Counted from the first letter of the stretch, positions 1-7,724 are shown. The stretch: 16,958 nucleotides of DNA from Gemmatimonadota bacterium (GCA_947475795.1 CANJOX010000023.1:1-16958); one strand, 5' to 3'. A program made the numbers and translations. Notes: generated from the letters alone by a model not told the origin.

Positions 1-744
1 GCCCTCATCGTTGCCCCGCCCAAGGGTGGCAAGACGATCCTCATGCAGCAGCTCGCGAACGCGATCATCGAGAATCATCCCGAGATCACGCTCATCGTGC
101 TGCTCATCGACGAGCGCCCGGAAGAGGTGACCGACATGCAGGCCACCTGCCCGCAGGCCGAGGTCATCTGCTCCACGTTCGACGAAACGGCCGAGCGCCA
201 TGTGCAGGTGGCGGACATGGTGATCGAGAAGGCCAAGCGCCTCGTCGAAACCGGCAAGGACGTCGTGATCCTGCTCGACTCGATCACGCGGCTGGCCCGC
301 GCGCACAACGCCGTGGCCCCGCAGGGCGGCAAGATCATGTCGGGCGGCATGGAAGCCTCCGCCATGCAGAAGCCCAAGGCGTTCTTCGGCGCGGCACGCA
401 ACCTCAAGGAAGGCGGCTCGCTCACCATCGTCGCGACCGCGCTCATCGAAACCAACTCCCGCATGGACGAGTTGATCTTCGAGGAGTTCAAGGGCACTGG
501 CAACATGGAGCTCGTGCTCGACCGCAAGCTGGCCGACAAGCGCATCTTCCCCGCCATCGACATCAACAAGTCGGGAACGCGTCGTGAAGAGTTGCTGCTC
601 ACGCCGTTCGAGCAGCAGCGCGTGTACCTGCTGCGCTCGTTCCTGGCCCACATGCCCTCCGATGAGGCCTTGCTGTTCCTGATCAAGCGCATGGAACGCG
701 CACGGAACAACAAGGAATTCTTCGACCAGATGACAGACCCCTGA
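1..744 (+). CDS. rho: Transcription termination factor Rho (C-terminal part; 5' end outside window)
   Basis: Rho is a hexameric RNA-dependent ATPase/helicase that ends transcription at Rho-dependent sites. The reading frame is open from base 1; 247 residues are visible, roughly the last 60% of a usual Rho of about 420 residues, so the RNA-binding N-terminal domain lies upstream of the window. Seen here: the Walker A loop APPKGGKT in the first dozen residues, the Walker B segment [17 protein letters not shown], the Q-loop/R-loop region with [18 protein letters not shown], and the conserved [23 protein letters not shown] block. The end is at the normal place, shortly after the [15 protein letters not shown] helix. 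The ruvX gene starts 13 bases downstream, so the two may be cotranscribed. Identification is secure. Confidence 0.97.
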   Translation, partial: ALIVAPPKGGKTILMQQLANAIIENHPEITLIVLLIDERPEEVTDMQATCPQAEVICSTFDETAERHVQVADMVIEKAKRLVETGKDVVILLDSITRLARAHNAVAPQGGKIMSGGMEASAMQKPKAFFGAARNLKEGGSLTIVATALIETNSRMDELIFEEFKGTGNMELVLDRKLADKRIFPAIDINKSGTRREELLLTPFEQQRVYLLRSFLAHMPSDEALLFLIKRMERARNNKEFFDQMTDP

Positions 745-757
745 TGCCCAACACGCC

Positions 758-1228
758 ATGAATGCCACGACCGGCCGTCTCCTCGCCGTCGACTGGGGGG
801 ACAAGCGTATCGGGCTGGCCGTCAGTGACGAACTGGGTATGCTCGCCTCCGCCGCCGGTGCGATCACGCGCCGGGCCGGCAAGCGCCCGCCCATCGCTGA
901 ACTCATGCGACGCGCCGATGCCCTCGGCGTGACCGGCTATGTGTTCGGACTGCCCATCGATCCGGCGGGTTTGGAAACCGATCGCTGCCGCGAAGTGCGC
1001 GATGTCGCGGCCAAGCTGATCGCACGGCAGCCGCTGCCGGTGCGTCTGGTGGACGAGCGATTCACCACCTCCGCCGCCCTGCGCAGCATCAAGGAACAGG
1101 GCGGCAGCACGCGGGGGCGCAAGGAAGAGGTGGACGCGCTGGCCGCCTGCATTCTGCTGGAAGGCGTGCTGCGCGCGTCCTCGCAGGGCGTGACGCTGGG
1201 CGAGCTGGTGAGCGCGCCGACGCCGTGA
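758..1228 (+). CDS. ruvX: RuvX/YqgF-family pre-16S rRNA nuclease / putative Holliday junction resolvase
   Basis: The 156-residue product has the RNase H-like fold signature of the YqgF/RuvX family: VDWGDKRIGLAVSDE near residue 11 with the first catalytic Asp, a GLPID strand in the middle, the VRLVDERFTT motif, and the C-terminal DALAACILLEG helix with the last acidic residue. Family members process the 5' end of 16S rRNA, and some resolve Holliday junctions in vitro. The length is slightly above the usual 140 or so residues. ATG 758 is the first good start; no clear Shine-Dalgarno sequence is visible, and an earlier ATG overlapping the rho stop gives only a five-codon peptide. The stop overlaps the GTG of mltG (GTGA), implying translational coupling. 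Confidence 0.93.
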   Translation: MNATTGRLLAVDWGDKRIGLAVSDELGMLASAAGAITRRAGKRPPIAELMRRADALGVTGYVFGLPIDPAGLETDRCREVRDVAAKLIARQPLPVRLVDERFTTSAALRSIKEQGGSTRGRKEEVDALAACILLEGVLRASSQGVTLGELVSAPTP

Positions 1229-2220
1229 AGCGGCTCCTGCTGCCCGCGGTACTCGTGCTGGCGGCATGGTGGGCCTGGCGCGAGATCGGTGGCGGTGATG
1301 TCACCGGCACCGCCAGTGCGCGCGTCGTGATCCCCAAGGGGGCGTCAATGCGCGCCGCCGCCGACTCGCTGGCCGCCCGTGAGGTCATCGACGCGGCGTG
1401 GCTGTTCCGCTGGTACACGGCCGCCGCCGGGCGCGCGCGCACGATCAAGCCGGGCACGTACCAATTCCCGTCGGGAGCCGGCTACGCCGACGTGCTCGAC
1501 GCCCTCGTCACCGGGCGCGGGCTCATGCGCACGGTGGTGATCCCGGAAGGCTTCGATCTGCGCGACATCACGCGCGTGCTGGCGAAGTCGCTCGCGGTCC
1601 CCGAAGACTCCGTGCGGGCAGCCGTCACCGACACCACGTGGCGACGCACGCTCAACGTGCCGGCCCCCTCGCTCGAAGGGTATCTGTTTCCGGCGACCTA
1701 TGCCTTTGCCGACGGGACCACGGCGCGGGAGGCGGTGGAGGCGATGCTCGAACGGTTCACCGCCGTGTGGACCCCCGAATGGGAGGCCCGCGCGAACGCC
1801 ATGGCGATCTCGCGGCACGACGCGATGACCATGGCGTCCATCGTGGAGAAGGAAGCGCGCAAGCCCGAAGAACGCGCACTCATTGCGGCGGTCTACTGGA
1901 ACCGCGTGCAAAAGGGGATGCTGCTGCAGGCTGACCCCACGGTGCAGTACGCCCTGCCCCAGCATGTCGAGCGCGTGTTCTTCAAGGACCTCGAAGTCGA
2001 GTCACGGTACAACACGTACAAGTACGTGGGGTTGCCCCCCGGTCCCATCGCGTCACCCGGCGCGGCCTCGATCGCGGCGGCCCTCGCACCCGCCAAGGTG
2101 CCGTACCTGTTTTTCGTGGCGCGCGCCGACGGTGGCCACGAATTCCGCACCACCTTCGCCCAGCACCGGCAGGCCATCGCCGACATCAAGCGCGCCAAGC
2201 GTGCCGCCGGCACCAAGTGA
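1225..2220 (+). CDS. mltG: Endolytic murein transglycosylase MltG (YceG-like)
   Basis: MltG is an inner-membrane lytic transglycosylase that cleaves nascent peptidoglycan strands and is thought to act as a terminase of glycan elongation. The 331-residue product begins with a membrane anchor (residues about 3-18, LLLPAVLVLAAWWAW), followed by a LysM-like region with PKGAS and IKPGTYQF. The catalytic YceG domain shows LEGYLFPATY, ASIVEKE with the catalytic Glu at 208, LLQADPTVQYAL and YNTYKYVGLPPGPI. These are the family hallmarks. The start is GTG 1225, overlapping the ruvX stop by four bases. The 3' end overlaps the next gene by four bases in the same GTGA form. Next to ruvX, mltG sits in an order found in many bacteria. 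Confidence 0.95.
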   Translation: MKRLLLPAVLVLAAWWAWREIGGGDVTGTASARVVIPKGASMRAAADSLAAREVIDAAWLFRWYTAAAGRARTIKPGTYQFPSGAGYADVLDALVTGRGLMRTVVIPEGFDLRDITRVLAKSLAVPEDSVRAAVTDTTWRRTLNVPAPSLEGYLFPATYAFADGTTAREAVEAMLERFTAVWTPEWEARANAMAISRHDAMTMASIVEKEARKPEERALIAAVYWNRVQKGMLLQADPTVQYALPQHVERVFFKDLEVESRYNTYKYVGLPPGPIASPGAASIAAALAPAKVPYLFFVARADGGHEFRTTFAQHRQAIADIKRAKRAAGTK

Positions 2221-3041
2221 CGCCGGCGATTTCGCTCCTGATCGCCACCTACAACTGGCCGCGCGCGCTCGAACTCGTGCTGGCCAGTGTGCGTGTCCAG
2301 CGCGTGCTGCCGCACGAAGTCGTCATTGCCGATGACGGCAGTCGCGACGACACGCGTGCGCTGATCGCGCGCGAAGCCCTGACCTTTCCCTGCCCGCTGG
2401 TGCATGTGTGGCACGAGGACACCGGCTTCCGCCTCGCCGCCATCCGGAACAAGGCCATCGCCCGGGCCCGCGGCGACTACGTCGTCCAGATCGACGGGGA
2501 CATTGTGCTGCACCCCGCGTTCGTGGCCGGGCACGCCCGTGCCGCGCGGCGCGGCCGCTACGTCCAGGGCTCGCGCGCCTTGCTGTCGGAAGCGGTCACC
2601 CGGCGCCTGTTGCAAGGCGAGTCGGTCGCGCTGGGCGTCCGCACGCGCGGCCTCGAGAACCGTCCCAACGCGTTGTATGCACCATGGCTCTCGCCGCTGG
2701 TGCGCGGAGCCACCGATGCGCTGCGCCGGACGCGCGGCTGCCACATGGCGTTCTGGCGTGACGATCTCGTCCGCGTGAACGGCTACGACGAACACATCGA
2801 AGGGTGGGGGCGCGAAGACAGCGAACTCGCCACCCGGCTCATCAACGCCGGCATCCGGCGCCGCAACCTCAAATTCTCCGCGGTCGCGTATCATCTGTGG
2901 CACACGACCGCCAATCAGGACGCCGTGGACCGCAATCATGAGCGCGTCGTGCGTGCGCAGCGCGAACGCCTCGTGCGTGCCGAAAGCGGCCTCGATCAAT
3001 ACCTCAGCCAACACCTCGCGTCATCGGAGTCCATCGCATGA
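2217..3041 (+). CDS. Family 2 glycosyltransferase with galactosyltransferase-like C-terminal motif
   Basis: The 274-residue product is a GT-A-fold sugar transferase. It opens with the family-2 signature SLLIATYNWPRALELVLASV, then VVIADDGSRDDT (nucleotide-binding Asp 39/40) and the metal-binding QIDGDIVLHP (DGD at 93-95). The later segment GYDEHIEGWGREDSELATRL (about 189-208) is typical of the Glyco_transf_7C/chondroitin-synthase-like part of such enzymes and would hold the catalytic acid. HLWH at 226-229 is a further conserved metal/acceptor site. No membrane segment is seen, so it is probably cytoplasmic and acts on a lipid-linked or LPS-core acceptor; donor and acceptor cannot be told from sequence. 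The GTG start overlaps the mltG stop by four bases and the stop overlaps the next ATG, so it belongs to this operon. Confidence 0.88.
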   Translation: MTPAISLLIATYNWPRALELVLASVRVQRVLPHEVVIADDGSRDDTRALIAREALTFPCPLVHVWHEDTGFRLAAIRNKAIARARGDYVVQIDGDIVLHPAFVAGHARAARRGRYVQGSRALLSEAVTRRLLQGESVALGVRTRGLENRPNALYAPWLSPLVRGATDALRRTRGCHMAFWRDDLVRVNGYDEHIEGWGREDSELATRLINAGIRRRNLKFSAVAYHLWHTTANQDAVDRNHERVVRAQRERLVRAESGLDQYLSQHLASSESIA

Positions 3042-4222
3042 GCCGTCCCCCGCGCACCGAAGGTGCCGCCGTCGTCTCACGGCGGGCCGTCCAGCGCCTG
3101 CGCCGCGGCCATCCGTGGATCTTCCGCTCCGATGTCGAGCGGCGCCCGTCGGCCCCGGCCGGCATTGTCCCCGTTGAAGGTCCCGACGGCGCACCACACG
3201 GCTACGCGCTCTGGAGTCCGCTCTCGGAGATTTCGCTGCGCCGCATCGAGACCGATCTGACGCGCGTTCCCGACGCCAGCTGGTGGCACGACAAGTTGCG
3301 CACGGCCATCGCGCGGCGCGCCCCCTTGGCGGCGCACGCGAATGCGTATCGTCTGGTGCATGGCGAAGGCGACGGCTTGCCGTCATTGGTGGTCGACCGG
3401 TACGGCGACGCGCTCGTGGTGCAACTGCTCTCGGCCGGTGTCGATGCCTGGACCGACGAGATCGTCGCCGCGCTGGTCGATCTCACCGGGTGCACGGGCA
3501 TCCTGGCGCGCAACGATCCGGCGGCGCGCGGGCGCGAGGGGTTGCCGCGCGAGGTGCGCCTGTTGCACGGCGATGTCCCGCGGACCGTCGAGGTGGAGGA
3601 GCATGGCGTACGCTATCTCGCCGCCCCGTGGGACGGGCAGAAGACCGGTGCGTTTCTGGATCAGCGGGAGAACCGCGTGTTGATCGGATCCTTGGCGCGC
3701 GGTCAGGCGCTGGACTGTTTCGCGTATCACGGCAGCTTTGCGCTCCATCTCGCGAAGCAGGCGGAACGGGTGGTCGCGCTCGACGTGTCGGCGCCCGCGC
3801 TCGCGCGCGTGCACGATCATGCCGAACGCAACGGCTTCCGGAATATCGAGCCCGTGGAAGGCGATGCGTTCGACGTGCTGCGCGCGTGGTATCGCGAGGG
3901 CCGACGGTTCGACACCATCGTGGTTGACCCCCCGGCGTTCGCCAAGACAAAGAATGCGCTCGACGGCGCGCTGCGCGGTTACAAGGACATCAACCTGCAG
4001 GCCATGCGACTGCTCGCGCCCGGTGGGTTGTTATTCACGGCGAGCTGCAGCTTCCATCTGTCGCGCGGCCATTTTTTCGAAATGCTGCAGGACGCGTCGG
4101 CCGACAGTGGCCGTGCCTTTGCCCTTCGCGCCATCACCGGCCAGCCGCTCGATCATCCCGAGCTCATCACGGTGCCTGAAACGGGCTACCTGAAGGGTGC
4201 GTTGCTGGAGGCGATGAACTGA
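3038..4222 (+). CDS. rlmI: Class I SAM-dependent rRNA cytosine-C5 methyltransferase, RlmI-like
   Basis: The 394-residue product has the length and layout of RlmI (YccW), which makes m5C1962 in 23S rRNA. An N-terminal PUA-type RNA-binding domain covers about residues 12-75 (SRRAVQRLRRGHPWIF). The central RlmI domain ends in QKTGAFLDQREN (201-212). The Rossmann methyltransferase domain carries the SAM loop LDCFAYHGSFALHLA (225-239), the acidic strand end VVALDVS, motif IV VVDPPAFAK (295-303) and the catalytic cysteine in SCSFHLS (Cys337). All expected catalytic elements are present. The ATG overlaps the stop of the glycosyltransferase (ATGA). Specificity for C1962 is inferred from family resemblance; another rRNA cytosine is possible, so the gene symbol is tentative. 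Confidence 0.88.
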   Translation: MSRPPRTEGAAVVSRRAVQRLRRGHPWIFRSDVERRPSAPAGIVPVEGPDGAPHGYALWSPLSEISLRRIETDLTRVPDASWWHDKLRTAIARRAPLAAHANAYRLVHGEGDGLPSLVVDRYGDALVVQLLSAGVDAWTDEIVAALVDLTGCTGILARNDPAARGREGLPREVRLLHGDVPRTVEVEEHGVRYLAAPWDGQKTGAFLDQRENRVLIGSLARGQALDCFAYHGSFALHLAKQAERVVALDVSAPALARVHDHAERNGFRNIEPVEGDAFDVLRAWYREGRRFDTIVVDPPAFAKTKNALDGALRGYKDINLQAMRLLAPGGLLFTASCSFHLSRGHFFEMLQDASADSGRAFALRAITGQPLDHPELITVPETGYLKGALLEAMN

Positions 4223-4232
4223 GGCTGCACCG

Positions 4233-4264
4233 TGCGCGCGCGATGACGAGCCGTCGCGCGCGCA
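4233..4264 (+). terminator. GC-only inverted repeat after the rlmI-like gene, possible terminator
   Basis: Two perfect 11-base arms (4233-4243 and 4254-4264) built of alternating GC steps surround a 10-base loop, just 11 bases after the stop at 4222. It would form a very stable RNA hairpin at the end of the operon. There is no T-tract after it (AATTC follows), so it is not a classic intrinsic terminator; it may stabilise the 3' end or act with Rho. Confidence 0.4.
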
Positions 4265-4312
4265 ATTCGGCGGTGTACGCATAGGGTGTCGCACGCCACG
4301 CGTGTTATGCAC

Positions 4313-4320
4313 GGGAGAGG
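4313..4320 (+). promoter_or_regulatory. Ribosome binding site for the GT4 glycosyltransferase
   Basis: GGGAGAGG lies six bases before GTG 4327 and is one of the clearest Shine-Dalgarno sequences in the window. It supports GTG 4327 over the second in-frame GTG at 4333. Confidence 0.7.
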
Positions 4321-4326
4321 CACGTC

Positions 4327-5481
4327 GTGCGCGTGTCCCGTTTCAACGGCCCCGTGCATCTCGGTATCGAAGCGATCAAACTGCTGCAGGAGCGCCGGGG
4401 CATCGGCCGCTACGTGCGCAACGTGCTGCAGCAGTGCGCCCTCCGGCATCCGGCGCTGCGCGTCACCCTCTTCGTAGGCCGCGAGAGCGACGGGGCGCCG
4501 CTGCGGGCCTTGCTCGAGCTTTTGCATCACGGACTCAGCGCGCGCACCACGATTGCGCCCATCGCCCGTCTCGCGGACACGGACGTGGACGTGGTGTGGT
4601 ATCCGTGGAACGTGATCACGGTAGCCGCGAAGCGCGCGCCGATGGTCGTGAGTACGCTCGACCTCGCCCCGATGCTGCAACTCGATCACCGGTGGTGGAA
4701 GGTGCTCAAGCGCGCCAAGCACCGGTACCGGTTTGTGCGGTCCATGCGGCTGGCGCACCGCGTGCTCACCATTTCGTCGTTCAGCAAGCAGGAGCTGGTC
4801 ACACGCCTCGGCGTCGATCCCGCGCGCATCTACGTCACGATGCTGGGGGCCGACGATTTGCCAGTGGATGGCGCGGATCAGCCGCGCCCGCTCGACGCGG
4901 CGGGGATCACCGGTCCGTTCTTTCTCACGGTGGGCGGACAGGAGGGGCGGAAGAATCTCGCGACGCTGTACACGGCCATGGACCGGCTCCACGCGGCCGG
5001 CATCCGCGTGCCGCTCGTGCAGTGTGGCCCGGGGATGTCGGCGCAGACGCACGCGCTGCATGGGCGCGCGCCCTGGCTCTCGCATGTGGGCTACGTCTCC
5101 GACGCGGAGCTCGTCACGCTGTACCGGCGCGCCACGGCACTGGTGTATCCCTCCAGTTACGAGGGGTTTGGTCTGCCGGTGCTCGAGGCGATGCGGGCGG
5201 GGGGCGCCGTGATCTGCGCCGACGCGAGTTCACTCCCCGAGGTGGCGGGCGACGCCGCGCTCACCTTTCCTCATGCGGACGTTGACGCGCTGGTGCGGTG
5301 CATGCGCCGTCTGCTCGACGAACCGCTGGTGCGCGACGCACAGCTCGCGCGTGGCCGCGCGCGCGCGTCGCTCTTCTCGTGGGAGCGCGCGGCGGACGAG
5401 ACGTGGGGCGAGCTCGTCGCTGTGGCGGAGCAGGCACGCAGGACCAACGACGCCACCAACGGTGGCGGTCAGCGGCGCTGA
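4327..5481 (+). CDS. Glycosyltransferase family 4 (GT-B fold, mannosyltransferase-like)
   Basis: The 384-residue product is a GT-B-fold retaining glycosyltransferase of the group-1/GT4 type. The N-terminal acceptor half has GIEAIKLLQERRGIGRYVRNVL (about 13-34) and VLTISSFSKQEL (146-157). The C-terminal nucleotide-sugar half has FFLTVGGQEGRKNL (198-211, donor phosphate-binding Arg/Lys), VGYVSDAEL and the E-x7-E region YPSSYEGFGLPVLEAM (Glu 279 and 287), ending in ICADASSLPEVAGDAAL. All key residues are present. No signal peptide or membrane helix is seen. The gene has its own 104-base upstream region and good RBS, so it may be transcribed apart from the operon before it. Its 3' end overlaps the 3' end of mutM by 13 bases on the opposite strand. 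Donor sugar and acceptor polymer are unknown. Confidence 0.9.
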   Translation: MRVSRFNGPVHLGIEAIKLLQERRGIGRYVRNVLQQCALRHPALRVTLFVGRESDGAPLRALLELLHHGLSARTTIAPIARLADTDVDVVWYPWNVITVAAKRAPMVVSTLDLAPMLQLDHRWWKVLKRAKHRYRFVRSMRLAHRVLTISSFSKQELVTRLGVDPARIYVTMLGADDLPVDGADQPRPLDAAGITGPFFLTVGGQEGRKNLATLYTAMDRLHAAGIRVPLVQCGPGMSAQTHALHGRAPWLSHVGYVSDAELVTLYRRATALVYPSSYEGFGLPVLEAMRAGGAVICADASSLPEVAGDAALTFPHADVDALVRCMRRLLDEPLVRDAQLARGRARASLFSWERAADETWGELVAVAEQARRTNDATNGGGQRR

Positions 5482-6257
5482 CAGCGCCCGCAGTAGAACG
5501 TGCTGCGCCCGGCTTGTGCCAGACGGATGACCGTACCCGTGCACCGACGGCACGCGGCCCCATCGCGCCCGTACACCCGCCACTCGTCGTCGCCGGGCGC
5601 ACCATCGCGCGCGTAGTAGCGCTCCCGTGGCGCCCGTTCGAGCACGAGCCGGATCGCGTCCCGCAACCGTTCCACGCGAGCGCGCGACAGGGCATTGGCC
5701 GGAGCCGTGGGTGAAATCCGGGCCTCCCACAGCGCTTCAGAGGCGTAGATGTTGCCGACGCCAGCCACGAGCTTCTGGTCCAGCAGGGCCGGCTTGATCG
5801 GCCCGCGACGGCGCGCGAGCGCCGTGTGGAAAGCCGCGGCCGCAAAGTCATCGGTGAGCGGCTCCGGTCCGATCGGCGGCAGCACCAGCGCGCCGGGGGC
5901 GTGCCGGCGCACGAGACCGAAGGCACGGGAATCGACCAGCGACACGCACACCCCGTCGGTGGTCTCGATGCGCACCCGCTCGTAGCGCGGCGGCGGATCA
6001 CCGATGCGGCTGAACGCCCAGTCCCCGGTCATGCGGAAATGCACCTCCAGCACGGACCCATCCGCCAGATGGATGAGCTGGATCTTCGCCCGTCGCTCGA
6101 CCCGCGCGATGACCAGCCCAGCGGCCGCGCGGCATGCGGCCGGCGGCAAATGACGCCGCGGCGACGGGTGCAGAACCTCGATCCGGGCGATCACCCGTCC
6201 GGTCACCGCCTCACGGAGGCGGGTCGCGGCAAATTCGACTTCGGGAAGTTCAGGCAT
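5469..6257 (-). CDS. mutM: Formamidopyrimidine-DNA glycosylase (Fpg/MutM)
   Basis: Fpg removes 8-oxoguanine and formamidopyrimidines and then cleaves the abasic site (base excision repair). The 262-residue product starts MPELPEVE, so after Met removal Pro2 is the catalytic nucleophile with Glu3 and Glu6. The conserved Lys of the N-terminal domain is in RRAKIQL (Lys58), HFRMTG holds the intercalating Met, and DSRAFGL the Arg/Phe wedge. The H2TH region reads LLDQKLVAGVGNIYASEALW. The zinc finger is intact: CRRC (236-239) and CGRC (256-259), with the lesion-loop Arg in AGRSTFYC. AGGA at 6266-6269 (complement), eight bases before the ATG, is the ribosome binding site. The gene is convergent with the GT4 gene and divergent from the methyltransferase-like gene. 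Confidence 0.96.
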   Translation of the reverse strand: MPELPEVEFAATRLREAVTGRVIARIEVLHPSPRRHLPPAACRAAAGLVIARVERRAKIQLIHLADGSVLEVHFRMTGDWAFSRIGDPPPRYERVRIETTDGVCVSLVDSRAFGLVRRHAPGALVLPPIGPEPLTDDFAAAAFHTALARRRGPIKPALLDQKLVAGVGNIYASEALWEARISPTAPANALSRARVERLRDAIRLVLERAPRERYYARDGAPGDDEWRVYGRDGAACRRCTGTVIRLAQAGRSTFYCGRCQRR

Positions 6258-6572
6258 CTTCGCTGTCCTGATGGAAGCACGATACTGTCGCTATTCGTCA
6301 CGCGTCTTTGGTGATGCAGACACGCTGGTGCATGACGTGACGTGCCGGTTGTGCGCACTGTCGCGGCACCATCCCAACTGTAACGTAGAAAGCGACTTGG
6401 AAGTTCGGAGATCACAAATCCGGTAGTACACGCCTCTTGCATTCCTGGCGTTGCCACCTACTTTATCCACATTCATCCACACCCACGGGGCACCGCCATC
6501 CATTCTCCCCGATCTCTCAAGTACGAGTACGAGCTGTACGTCGAGCGCGAAATCGAGGACTACAAGGACTCG
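6258..6572. other. Divergent intergenic region between mutM and the methyltransferase-like gene
   Basis: These 315 bases are visibly less GC-rich than their surroundings, as expected of promoters for two divergent genes. The last 50 or so bases (6519-6572) look like coding sequence for the downstream gene. One weak plus-strand promoter candidate is TTGCAT at 6437-6442 and TACTTT at 6459-6464, 16 bases apart. I see no RNA gene or long repeat here. Confidence 0.4.
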
Positions 6573-7283
6573 GTGTCGCGCAGCGCGTTGCTCAAGATCG
6601 GCGATGAGGCGGTCGAGGTCCTGCGAAACGCGGACCAGATCGCGCTCACCGAGATGGTCGTGTGGCAGGAAGTCGACCGGCTCATCACCAAGCGCCTTCG
6701 GCTGCCCACGTACGCCACCTGGAAGCGTCGGCGCCTCAAGATGCTCGCGCAGTTCCAGCGTCCCGAACATTGGGGCATCGATCCCAATGCGATGCTGGTG
6801 CGCGCCTTGGCCGACTCGAGTGATCGACACGTGCTGGTGGCCGGCGCCGAGCGTGAAGGTCCAGCGCTCTATTTGGCGGCGCGCGGCTGTGCGGTAACCG
6901 CCGTGGAGCCTGCCGTGGACGCGGTGGAGCGCGTCGTACGCGCCGCCGAGGCGGCGGGCCTCACCGAGCGCGTTCGGAGCTACTGCGCCGATCTGGGGGG
7001 CTGGGCACCCGACGTCGAACTGCATGCCGTCGTGTGTTCGCCGACCGCGTTTGCCGGGCTTACCTCGCACGACCGCGCGCGCGTGATCGAAGTGCTCAAG
7101 AGTGCCACCGCCGATGGCGGTGTGCATCTCGTGGAAACGATTGCGGCCGGCGCCGAGAGTCTGCACGACGGCTTCCCGCTCGAGGAACTCCGCTCGCGGT
7201 ACCTGGGCTGGACCATCTCGGTCGAGAAAACCGTTGGGTTGCGCGAAACGTTCATGGCGCGGAAACAGCTGGCCGTCGCGTAG
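6573..7283 (+). CDS. Diverged class I SAM-dependent methyltransferase-like protein; start uncertain
   Basis: The product from GTG 6573 is 236 residues. The middle has a Rossmann-like SAM-binding pattern: HVLVAGAEREGPALYLAARG (86-105), then VTAVEPAVDAVERV with the acidic ribose-binding Glu at 112. Later come AVVCSPTAFAGL and GGVHLVETI in the places of motifs IV and VI. The N-terminal 80 residues are charged and helical (EMVVWQEVDRLITKRLRLP, YATWKRRRLKML) and match no domain I can name. Substrate is unknown; the class motif is degenerate (AGAEREG for GxGxG), so it may bind SAM without being an active enzyme. AAGGA lies four bases before GTG 6573, but the frame is open back to 6384 and looks coding from about 6519 (KYEYELYVEREIEDYKDS). 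No ATG, GTG or TTG occurs upstream in this frame. Confidence 0.72.
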   Translation: MSRSALLKIGDEAVEVLRNADQIALTEMVVWQEVDRLITKRLRLPTYATWKRRRLKMLAQFQRPEHWGIDPNAMLVRALADSSDRHVLVAGAEREGPALYLAARGCAVTAVEPAVDAVERVVRAAEAAGLTERVRSYCADLGGWAPDVELHAVVCSPTAFAGLTSHDRARVIEVLKSATADGGVHLVETIAAGAESLHDGFPLEELRSRYLGWTISVEKTVGLRETFMARKQLAVA

Positions 7284-7308
7284 CGCAGCGTGTCATTTCA
7301 ACACGGAC

Positions 7309-7332
7309 CTGATACGTCGTTGACGTGTCAGT
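7309..7332 (+). other. Hairpin upstream of the intrinsic terminator
   Basis: CTGATACGTC (7309-7318) and GACGTGTCAG (7323-7332) pair over 10 positions, one of them G-U, around a GTTT loop. No T-tract follows. It lies 26 bases after the stop at 7283 and nine bases before the terminator stem at 7341. Confidence 0.45.
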
Positions 7333-7340
7333 AGGACACC

Positions 7341-7370
7341 GCCGACGGCCCTCCGTCGGCGTTTGTTTTG
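7341..7370 (+). terminator. Rho-independent terminator after the methyltransferase-like gene
   Basis: CGCCGACGG (7341-7349) and CCGTCGGCG (7354-7362) form a perfect 9-bp GC stem with a CCCT loop, followed directly by TTTGTTTT (7363-7370). This is a textbook intrinsic terminator for plus-strand transcription and separates the methyltransferase-like gene from the small ORF. Confidence 0.88.
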
Positions 7371-7497
7371 CAAGCCCTTTATTGGCAGCGCGTTACAAAA
7401 TGCACCCGCGTGGCACTGCACATGCATTGTATGACGGCGAAGGGTCATCGATGACGACGACCTGCGTGCCATACTACGGGGTGGAGGATCGCCCGCC

Positions 7498-7686
7498 ATG
7501 CGTCTCAAAGAATCCATGCAACTGCTGCAGCAGCGCGAACCCATCGGGATCGTGATCGCCGATGGTGGCCCCGGTGATCGGCCGTCACGTTTCGCCGCGT
7601 TCGTCTGGGGCCCGGTGCCCGATGACGTCCTCGCGGCGGTGGACGACCTCATGATCGAGCCGGAGACACTCGCCGCGGCCTCCTGA
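7498..7686 (+). CDS. Small hypothetical protein, 62 residues
   Basis: The ORF starts at ATG 7498 with GGAGG at 7483-7487, ten bases upstream, which is good support for translation. The product is acidic, soluble and without signal or membrane segment; its core reads GIVIADGGPGDRPSRFAAFVWGP followed by a short helix DDVLAAVDDLMIEP. I do not recognise a family. It lies between an intrinsic terminator upstream and a shared hairpin terminator downstream, so it appears to be its own transcription unit. It could be a lineage-specific small protein; a function cannot be assigned. Confidence 0.62.
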   Translation: MRLKESMQLLQQREPIGIVIADGGPGDRPSRFAAFVWGPVPDDVLAAVDDLMIEPETLAAAS

Positions 7687-7724
7687 ACAGCCGGCCGCTG
7701 GCCATCCAAGTGCAGAGAACGTGA

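Noticed and set aside
1893..3014. A 373-codon minus-strand open frame across mltG and the GT2 gene
   Set aside because: It is fully antisense to two genes with clear family motifs and has no recognisable domain itself.
4186..5085. A 299-codon minus-strand open frame antisense to the GT4 gene
   Set aside because: The Arg/His-rich product has no domain; the plus-strand GT4 motifs and RBS explain the region.
7382..7434. Promoter for the small ORF (TTGGCA near 7382, TATGAC near 7429)
   Set aside because: Spacings do not fit a sigma-70 promoter and the matches are weak, so no site is called although one must exist nearby if the ORF is expressed.
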